A stretch of 49,418 nt of DNA. Origin: Pseudobdellovibrio sp. (lineage in GTDB: Bacteria > Bdellovibrionota > Bdellovibrionia > Bdellovibrionales > Bdellovibrionaceae). Made by a program: the position numbers and the translations under genes. The notes beneath the pieces are model-generated. The model was given only the letters and a program-made list of their open reading frames with translations, did not search any database and had not been told where the DNA came from. The first letter of the stretch is position 1; each line of letters begins with the position of its first letter. Shown here piece by piece: positions 43,587 through 49,418 of this stretch. Location: the NCBI GenBank assembly GCA_020696855.1, contig JAJFMT010000012.1:1-49418 (forward strand), read 5' to 3'.

Positions 43587-43913
43587 TTACCCCTTCAAGT
43601 GTTCGAAGAAACGAATATTAACTTCTTTAAAGCGTTTAAAGATTGAAACCGCTAAGGCCAAACCGACCGCAGCTTCAGCCGCAGCGATTGTCATGACAAA
43701 GAACACCATCACTTGCCCGTCAACTTTTCCGAATGAATGTGAAAATGTTACGAAGCTTAAATTCACCGCGTTTAACATCAATTCAATCGACATAAATAAC
43801 ACAATCAGATTTCGTCTCAGTAACACTCCGGCAACACCGATCATAAACAGGCAAGCCGAAAGCACCAGATAATGATTAGGAGTAATGGTCGTTAAAATAC
43901 TAATGTCTGGCAT
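43587..43913 (-). CDS. nuoK: NADH-quinone oxidoreductase subunit K
   Basis: Small complex I membrane subunit ND4L/NuoK, 108 aa with three membrane helices ([38 protein letters not shown] with the conserved Glu; [16 protein letters not shown]). The frame is open three codons further to a GTG at 43922, but AGGTGG lies five bases before the ATG at 43913, so that start is preferred. The gene overlaps the end of nuoJ by 14 bases. Confidence 0.95.
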   Translation of the reverse strand: MPDISILTTITPNHYLVLSACLFMIGVAGVLLRRNLIVLFMSIELMLNAVNLSFVTFSHSFGKVDGQVMVFFVMTIAAAEAAVGLALAVSIFKRFKEVNIRFFEHLKG

Positions 43914-44433
43914 GTGTTCCACCTTTACTTCTTGAAAGAGCCACTGTTCCTACCGCGATTACCAACAGTAAAACCCCCAGGGCTTCAAAACCGAAAACAT
44001 TTCTTAAAAATAGTTCTTCAGCAAGCGGAGTGATTGCGCCTTTTGGTGTCGTGTTCGCCACAGAAGCCGCTTCGGGTACCGTCAGCACATTCGCCGTGTA
44101 CATAGCGCCAACTAACAGGCCGGCCAATGATCCGATAGAGGCAATTTTAAATGCTCCGGAAAATCTTCCGCGGGTAAAAGCCTGAAGTTCATGTTTTAAG
44201 TCAAAAAGCATAAGAACCATGACGAATAAAACCATCACGGCGCCCGCATAAACGATAATTTGCACGCCTGCCAGGAAGTAAGCCTGAAGGGTTACAAAGA
44301 TCGCCGCCACACTCACCATCGTCATCGCGAGCGAAAGTGCGGAGTAAATCGGGTTCGTCATCAAAACCACAGATAGCGCACTCACAATTGTGAGCGCTGC
44401 TAAAAACCAAAATAAAAATGCATCTGCTGTCAT
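43900..44433 (-). CDS. nuoJ: NADH-quinone oxidoreductase subunit J
   Basis: Complex I membrane subunit ND6/NuoJ, 177 aa with five predicted helices. [20 protein letters not shown] is the family signature, containing the pi-bulge helix. The start ATG follows AAGGAA. The nuoJ and nuoK reading frames overlap, so they are translationally coupled. Confidence 0.95.
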   Translation of the reverse strand: MTADAFLFWFLAALTIVSALSVVLMTNPIYSALSLAMTMVSVAAIFVTLQAYFLAGVQIIVYAGAVMVLFVMVLMLFDLKHELQAFTRGRFSGAFKIASIGSLAGLLVGAMYTANVLTVPEAASVANTTPKGAITPLAEELFLRNVFGFEALGVLLLVIAVGTVALSRSKGGTHARH

Positions 44434-44445
44434 ATTTTTTATTCC

Positions 44446-45585
44446 TTAAAACATAAAGTAAGAGGTTACGAACATTACCGTTGCCGTCACCATGGTGTTT
44501 GCAAGCGCCCATGGAAGCATGGTTTTCCAGCCAAGATCCATCAACTGGTCATATCTGAAGCGTGGCAGTGTCCAGCGTACGTGAATGAAGATCCACAAGA
44601 ACAATCCGAACTTAAGATTATACATCAGGAAGTGAACAACAGTGTTAAACACATTCGCCGCAATTTCAGAACCGAATAAATTCATACCGAAATTCTGAAC
44701 ATCCTGAATGCTGACATAAGGAATGCCGTAGCCACCGAAGAAGAATGTCGCCATCAGGCCAGATGCGATCATCATATGGCCGTATTCACCGATGAAGAAC
44801 ATCAGCATTTTAAAACCGCCGTACTCAGTATGGAAGCCGGCAACTAACTCTGCTTCACCTTCCGCTAAGTCAAAAGGTAAACGGTTAGATTCTGCAAACG
44901 TGGCAGCGAAGAATAGAATCATTCCCACCGGCTGGTAGAAGATCCCCCAGTTCGGAAGTGCCACGGTTGAAACGGTGTAACCGAAAGCCTGAAAGCTTAA
45001 CGGACCCTGTTGCTGCAAAATCATTTCATTGAAGTTGAAAGTACCGTACATCAAAATCACGCCAACGATTGAAAGGCCAAGCGCCAACTCGTAAGAAATG
45101 ATTTGAGCCGAGGCACGCATCGCTCCCATTAAAGAGAACTTGCTGCCTGATCCCCATCCTGCCATCAAAATTGTATAGGCAGCCAAAGACGAGATACCTA
45201 ATACGAAAACGATACCGACGTTAATTTCAAACCCCTGAATTAAAAACGTCGCGCTCTCTAACTTTAATGGCACTGACATCGGAATCGCCATGTACGCAAT
45301 CGCTGCCGGAATCAACGCAAATACAGGAGCTGCGTAGAACATGAAGCGGTTACCTTTTTCAGGAGCGAAGTCTTCTTTAGTTAAGAATTTCACAGCGTCA
45401 GCCAATAACTGCAATAAGCCCAAAGGCCCTACGCGGTTAGGTCCGAAGCGGTTCTGAATGAAGGCAGATCCGCGGCGTTCAAGCCAAACTAAAATTGGTA
45501 CGGCTTGAACCATCATTAAAAATACTAAAACTGTTTTAATTAAATTTACGGTAATTTCGAAACCGGTTGTTCCCATTGATGTCAT
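44446..45585 (-). CDS. nuoH: NADH-quinone oxidoreductase subunit H
   Basis: Quinone-site membrane subunit ND1/NuoH, 379 aa with about eight helices. It shows VWLERRGSAFIQNRFGPNRVGP near the N-terminus and AESNRLPFDLAEGEAELVAG, the conserved acidic loop that joins quinone site and proton channels. Upstream is GGAGTGG. It follows nuoA with three bases between; the subunits usually found between them (NuoB, C, D, E, F, G) are missing here. Confidence 0.96.
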   Translation of the reverse strand: MTSMGTTGFEITVNLIKTVLVFLMMVQAVPILVWLERRGSAFIQNRFGPNRVGPLGLLQLLADAVKFLTKEDFAPEKGNRFMFYAAPVFALIPAAIAYMAIPMSVPLKLESATFLIQGFEINVGIVFVLGISSLAAYTILMAGWGSGSKFSLMGAMRASAQIISYELALGLSIVGVILMYGTFNFNEMILQQQGPLSFQAFGYTVSTVALPNWGIFYQPVGMILFFAATFAESNRLPFDLAEGEAELVAGFHTEYGGFKMLMFFIGEYGHMMIASGLMATFFFGGYGIPYVSIQDVQNFGMNLFGSEIAANVFNTVVHFLMYNLKFGLFLWIFIHVRWTLPRFRYDQLMDLGWKTMLPWALANTMVTATVMFVTSYFMF

Positions 45586-45588
45586 AGA

Positions 45589-45960
45589 TTAGTCCCACTC
45601 CAATGCTTTCGATTTAATTTCCCACCACAGTCCGAAGATGAACACCGCCAGAAAGAAGGCCATGGCGCCGAAAACAAACGGGCCGTTTCCGCTGGTTAAA
45701 AAGTTCTTAAAATTGGCTGCCCATGGATACATGAAAATAATCTCGATATCGAAAAGAATAAAAAGGATCGCCGTCAGATAAAACTTTACGGAAATTTTTG
45801 TATCCTTTTTTTCCTGAACCGGAATACCGCATTCATAGATATCAAATTTTGCCTGGCTCGTTTTAACTGCCTTACCGCCCGTCAAACGCGCCAACCGAAT
45901 TAAAATATAACCAAACACCGCGATAAAAATCGTTATGAATATAACTCCACCCAGTGGCAC
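45589..45960 (-). CDS. nuoA: NADH-quinone oxidoreductase subunit A
   Basis: Complex I membrane subunit ND3/NuoA, 123 aa with three helices. KFDIYECGIPVQEKKDTKISVKFYLTAILFILFDIEIIFMYPWA carries the family loop with the key Cys and the second-helix acidic residues; written out in order this includes YECGIP and FILFDIEIIF. The start is GTG (45960), four bases after AGGAGGA. It is the first gene of the operon, with a promoter candidate about 90 bases upstream. Confidence 0.94.
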   Translation of the reverse strand: MPLGGVIFITIFIAVFGYILIRLARLTGGKAVKTSQAKFDIYECGIPVQEKKDTKISVKFYLTAILFILFDIEIIFMYPWAANFKNFLTSGNGPFVFGAMAFFLAVFIFGLWWEIKSKALEWD

Positions 45961-46046
45961 AGAATCCTCCTGTCGTACAAGTCCCTTAACGCGAGCATTG
46001 AGCTTGGCGCTAATTTTCTTTTTTTCATTTTATTTTCAACTATTTA

Positions 46047-46075
46047 GTTATACAAAGTAAGACTGCAAAAACCAA
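46047..46075 (-). promoter_or_regulatory. Sigma-70 type promoter of the nuo operon
   Basis: On the minus strand TTGGTT (46075-46070), a 17-base spacer and TATAAC (46052-46047) form a plausible promoter. Transcription would start near 46040, about 80 bases before the GTG of nuoA. It faces away from mfd. Confidence 0.45.
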
Positions 46076-46116
46076 TTAAAAATCTATAAATGACTGTGCA
46101 AAGGAAATCGTCATAG

Positions 46117-49100
46117 ATGCCACCAGATAATAAACCAGCGCCTCAACATATCAGTACAAGAATTGAATCTCTGATAGAGCGTGGCTTTGAAAAGCACAAA
46201 AATATTTTTCACATTGTTGGGGCTTCCAGTTCATTTTCATCAGCCTTTTTGTTGTCTAATAATTTATCCAAACATATCCACGAGTTGCCGCGTCTTGTCG
46301 TTACTTCTAGTTTAGAGTCCGCACTGCAGTTTCGCCAGGAGCTTGAGTTTTTTACGCCGGAATTTCGCTGTCATCTTTTGCAATCTTACGACGTCTCACC
46401 CTTCTCCGGGTTGTTTCCCTCACCTGAAGTTAGAAATTCCCGTGTTAACTTTTTGTATTGGGCTGCGAACGCCCATAAAAGCGACATTTTTATTGCGCCT
46501 GTTTCAGCACTTATGCAGCTGTCTGTTCCTTACAATAGCTTTTCAAAACGCTGCAAAAAGTTGCAAGCCGGTGACGAGCTCGTCGATGATGTTGCCGGTT
46601 ACTTAAATTCACTCGGCTATCAGTCAGCTCCGGTCGTTGAAGATGTCGGCCAGTACAGTTTGCGTGGCGGTATCGTCGATATTTATTCACCGGCCGAAAA
46701 GCACCCGGTCAGAATTGAACTGTTCGGAGATCAAATTGAATCTCTTCGTTATTTTTCTGTAACCGATCAAAGAAGTCTGGAAGAGATCAAAATATTCAAC
46801 CTGACTCCTGTGCAGGAATTCGAATTGACAGATGAAAACATCGAATCCGTTATCAAAGATCTCAGAAAAGAATTTGCTGAACGCGAAGTTACACCAACAG
46901 AAGCGGATGAAATCATTCGTTCGATTTCTCTTAAAAATTACTTCACAGGTTGTGAGCTGCTTCTGCCTTACGTTGAAAAAGATCAGCACTCGCCGTTAGA
47001 TCATTTCAGCAGCGGCCTGAATGTTTTTATTTTAGATGTGGCAGAAGTTTCAAGAGCCGCAGATGAATGGTGGCAAGAGCTTGAGTCCGACCGCCGCTCT
47101 AATATTTCAAATGCCTCGGTCACTTTTTGCCCTCCGCTTTCATCTGTGGCAGAAAAATATGAATCCTTAAAGTGGCCGGATGAAAGCCGCATCTTTAACT
47201 TTTCAAATCTCAGTTTTCTGGAAGAAAGCTCCGGCACAGAAGAGCGCATTAGTTATTCGTCGCTGCCGTTGACAGAATTTTCTTTGCTTTCACAAAACAT
47301 GACTCCGGCTTCCGAGGCTTGGTTAAAAGCAGCCAAACCAAAGCTTGATGCGTGGATCAGTTCAGGGAATAAAATATTCATTGCCAGCAAAAACTCAACG
47401 CAAAACGACCGTTTAAAATCACTGTTAAATAAATTGGAACTTTCTTTTGATTCCGCTGACGCTGAATCTTATGACTGGCAAAACTGGGCTGAAAATAAAA
47501 ACACAATCACGCTCATCCCAAGGCCGCTTCCTGCTACTTGTTACTTAACTGATGAGAAAATTATTTTTCTCAGAAGCGAAGATTTTTTCGGTAAAAAGCA
47601 GCGCACCGCAACCCAAAACGCTTACGAGCAGTTTTCTTCTAAAGCTAAAAGTCTTGCCTTCGGTGACTTAAAACCGAATGATCTCGTGGTTCATGTAAAA
47701 CACGGTATCGGTGTTTATGAAGGCCTTAAAATCATGAACATCGGCGGAGCTGAGTCAGAATACATTCAGGTTGGATACAAAGATAAGGATAAACTTTATC
47801 TTCCGGTTTACCGAGTGGGCCAGTTGCAAAAATTCTCGGGTGCAGGTCAAACTTCATTATTAGATAAACTTGGTGGAACCGGCTGGGAAAAAACAAAAAT
47901 CAAAGTAAAGTCCCACTTACGTGATATTGCGGCTGAACTTCTGCAGCTTTATGCAAAGCGCTCTGAACTTCACCGTCCTCCTCTGGAATTCGACGAGATT
48001 CACAGTAATCAGTTTGAAAAAGGCTTTCCGTATGACGAAACACAGGATCAGCTAAAAGCCATCGACGACATCCATAAAGATTTCGGCAGCACAAAACCCA
48101 TGGACCGCCTTGTTTGCGGAGATGTGGGTTTCGGCAAAACAGAAGTGGCCATGCGTGCCGCGTTTCAAGCGGTTGAAAACAAAAAACAAGTAGCCGTTCT
48201 GGCTCCGACAACTGTTTTGACGTTTCAGCATTTAGAAACATTTAAAAAACGTTTTCAAGGGTGGAATCTTGAAATTCATTCCTTAAACCGATTCGTTTCA
48301 ACTGCAGATCAAAAAAAGACATTAGCCGCATTACGTGAAGGTAAAGTCGATATTCTGATCGGAACGCACCGCCTTTTAAGTAAAGACGTGGTGTTTAAAG
48401 ACCTGGGCTTACTTATTATCGATGAAGAACAAAAATTCGGTGTCGTTCATAAAGAGAAAATCAAAAAGCTTAAAACCGACGTTGATACACTGACCTTATC
48501 AGCAACGCCGATTCCAAGAACTCTCAACATGAGCTTCACGGGAATGCGTGATCTTTCAATTATCAATACGGCGCCCGTCGACCGCTTGCCGACCCGTACC
48601 TTTATTTCAAAATTCGATTCCGAGCTGATCAGAAAAGCCATTCAATCTGAAGTTTCACGCGGCGGTCAGGTTTACTTTATTCATAACCGCGTGCAAAGCA
48701 TTTACGGCGTCGCCGATGAACTGAAGCAAATTCTGCCAGACGTCCGAATGAAAGTGGCTCATGGGCAGATGAATGAAGAAGAACTTGAATCAGCGATGCT
48801 TGCGTTCTTTCATCATGAAATCGACGTTCTTGTTTGTACAGCCATTGTAGAATCGGGAATGGATGTTCCTAAAGCGAATACAATGTTCATCGACCAGGCG
48901 CACATGTTCGGTCTCTCGCAGCTTTACCAGCTGCGTGGACGCGTGGGGCGAAGCAAAGCCCGCGCCTTCTGTTATCTGCTTTTACCGAAAGATAAAAAAA
49001 TTGATAAAGACGCTCAGGAAAGACTTAAAATTATTCAGGATAACTCGGCTCTGGGTTCGGGAATCCGGATTGCCCAGTACGATTTAGAACTTCGCGGAGC

Positions 49101-49418
49101 CGGTAACATTTTAGGAGACGATCAATCCGGCCATGTCAATGCCGTGGGTTATGAACTCTATATGGATTTACTGAATGAAGCGCTCTCAGAAGCAAAAGGT
49201 GAGTCGCTCCCGGATAGAGAACTTGATCCTGAAATTAATCTGAGAGTGCCTGCGCTTATTCCTGACAGCTATATAGCCGATATCAGAATCCGTCTGAGTT
49301 ATTACAAGGCCCTTTCGGAAATCGCATCCAATGAAGAGATGAACCGCATCGAAGATGAATTGAAAGATCAGTTCGGCCCGTTGCCGGATCCTGTAATAAA
49401 TTTAATGGGACTTATGCT
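46117..49418 (+). CDS. mfd: Transcription-repair coupling factor Mfd (3' end outside window)
   Basis: DNA translocase that removes RNA polymerase stalled at lesions and recruits UvrA. About 1100 codons are present, so only the last part of the C-terminal domain is missing. It shows the UvrB-like N-terminal region ([13 protein letters not shown]), the RNA-polymerase-interaction domain ([20 protein letters not shown]), Walker A GDVGFGKT (668-675), the DEEQ box (769-772), [14 protein letters not shown] and QLRGRVGRS. The ATG at 46117 is the earliest possible start: the preceding in-frame codon is TAG. AAGGAAA lies nine bases upstream. It is divergent from the nuo operon, with no partner gene visible. 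Confidence 0.96.
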   Translation, partial: MPPDNKPAPQHISTRIESLIERGFEKHKNIFHIVGASSSFSSAFLLSNNLSKHIHELPRLVVTSSLESALQFRQELEFFTPEFRCHLLQSYDVSPFSGLFPSPEVRNSRVNFLYWAANAHKSDIFIAPVSALMQLSVPYNSFSKRCKKLQAGDELVDDVAGYLNSLGYQSAPVVEDVGQYSLRGGIVDIYSPAEKHPVRIELFGDQIESLRYFSVTDQRSLEEIKIFNLTPVQEFELTDENIESVIKDLRKEFAEREVTPTEADEIIRSISLKNYFTGCELLLPYVEKDQHSPLDHFSSGLNVFILDVAEVSRAADEWWQELESDRRSNISNASVTFCPPLSSVAEKYESLKWPDESRIFNFSNLSFLEESSGTEERISYSSLPLTEFSLLSQNMTPASEAWLKAAKPKLDAWISSGNKIFIASKNSTQNDRLKSLLNKLELSFDSADAESYDWQNWAENKNTITLIPRPLPATCYLTDEKIIFLRSEDFFGKKQRTATQNAYEQFSSKAKSLAFGDLKPNDLVVHVKHGIGVYEGLKIMNIGGAESEYIQVGYKDKDKLYLPVYRVGQLQKFSGAGQTSLLDKLGGTGWEKTKIKVKSHLRDIAAELLQLYAKRSELHRPPLEFDEIHSNQFEKGFPYDETQDQLKAIDDIHKDFGSTKPMDRLVCGDVGFGKTEVAMRAAFQAVENKKQVAVLAPTTVLTFQHLETFKKRFQGWNLEIHSLNRFVSTADQKKTLAALREGKVDILIGTHRLLSKDVVFKDLGLLIIDEEQKFGVVHKEKIKKLKTDVDTLTLSATPIPRTLNMSFTGMRDLSIINTAPVDRLPTRTFISKFDSELIRKAIQSEVSRGGQVYFIHNRVQSIYGVADELKQILPDVRMKVAHGQMNEEELESAMLAFFHHEIDVLVCTAIVESGMDVPKANTMFIDQAHMFGLSQLYQLRGRVGRSKARAFCYLLLPKDKKIDKDAQERLKIIQDNSALGSGIRIAQYDLELRGAGNILGDDQSGHVNAVGYELYMDLLNEALSEAKGESLPDRELDPEINLRVPALIPDSYIADIRIRLSYYKALSEIASNEEMNRIEDELKDQFGPLPDPVINLMGLM

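Noticed and set aside
46090..46116. Eight-codon leader peptide (ATG to TAG) directly before mfd
   Set aside because: No ribosome binding site precedes it and the sequence has no feature of an attenuator; it only shows that mfd cannot start earlier.
1..49418. tRNA or rRNA genes, CRISPR arrays, insertion sequences, prophage
   Set aside because: No cloverleaf with a GTTCGA-type T-loop, no regularly spaced repeats and no transposase or integrase motif were found while reading the gaps.

Overview
The window is one continuous stretch of chromosome, with no tRNA or rRNA gene, CRISPR array, insertion sequence or phage gene that I can see. The gene set suggests a Gram-negative, pilus-bearing bacterium of the Bdellovibrionota (Bdellovibrio and relatives). 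It has a TIGR02147/DUF4423 regulator beside small secreted Cys-rich proteins, many TTG starts, a PilT-type ATPase plus a separate CpaF-type ATPase, many lipoproteins, and two DksA/TraR-like proteins next to lon. The assignment is an inference from gene content; no marker gene was searched.

Layout. 1-2.4 kb: the end of a sensor histidine kinase and its response regulator with a divergent HD-GYP-like output domain. 2.4-5 kb (minus): RNase G and a secreted protein of unknown function. 5-8.4 kb: a PilT-like ATPase with a short internal deletion, then nucleoside salvage (pyrimidine- and purine-nucleoside phosphorylases). 8.7-10 kb: a subtilisin-like lipoprotein protease. 10-15 kb: asnS, then a three-gene biotin-dependent acyl-CoA carboxylase (carboxyltransferase, biotin carboxylase, biotin carrier). 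15-18.9 kb: an accessory-looking cluster of three secreted proteins sharing a four-cysteine domain, with a TIGR02147 regulator, GGAACA-N3-TGTTCC palindromes and -24/-12 (sigma-54) promoter candidates. 18.9-21.9 kb: tatC, tatA/B, an unknown gene and a lone CpaF ATPase. 21.9-24.5 kb (minus): a double-domain M16 protease. 24.5-33 kb: a proteostasis and stress block (hemW, grpE, a CbpA-type DnaJ, an LpoA-like lipoprotein, two DksA/TraR-like genes, lon). 33-36 kb: a lipoprotein and a VWA-domain surface protein. 35.7-37.6 kb: a small HTH/coiled-coil regulator divergent from a patatin-like lipase. 37.8-46 kb (minus): an operon with only the membrane-arm subunits of complex I (nuoA, H, J, K, L, M, N) plus one anchored protein. 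46.1 kb to the end: mfd, cut by the window edge.

The signals most worth following are four. (1) Several leaders (deoA, the 15138 secreted protein, grpE, the second dksA-like gene, lon) carry inverted repeats that would hide the ribosome binding site, most of them in the stress block. (2) The four-Cys secreted protein cluster has shared palindromic operators. (3) The PilT-like ATPase has lost eight residues just after Walker B. (4) A small HTH regulator sits next to three CTATTCA elements in its divergent promoter region. All are read from sequence; none has been tested by search or folding software.
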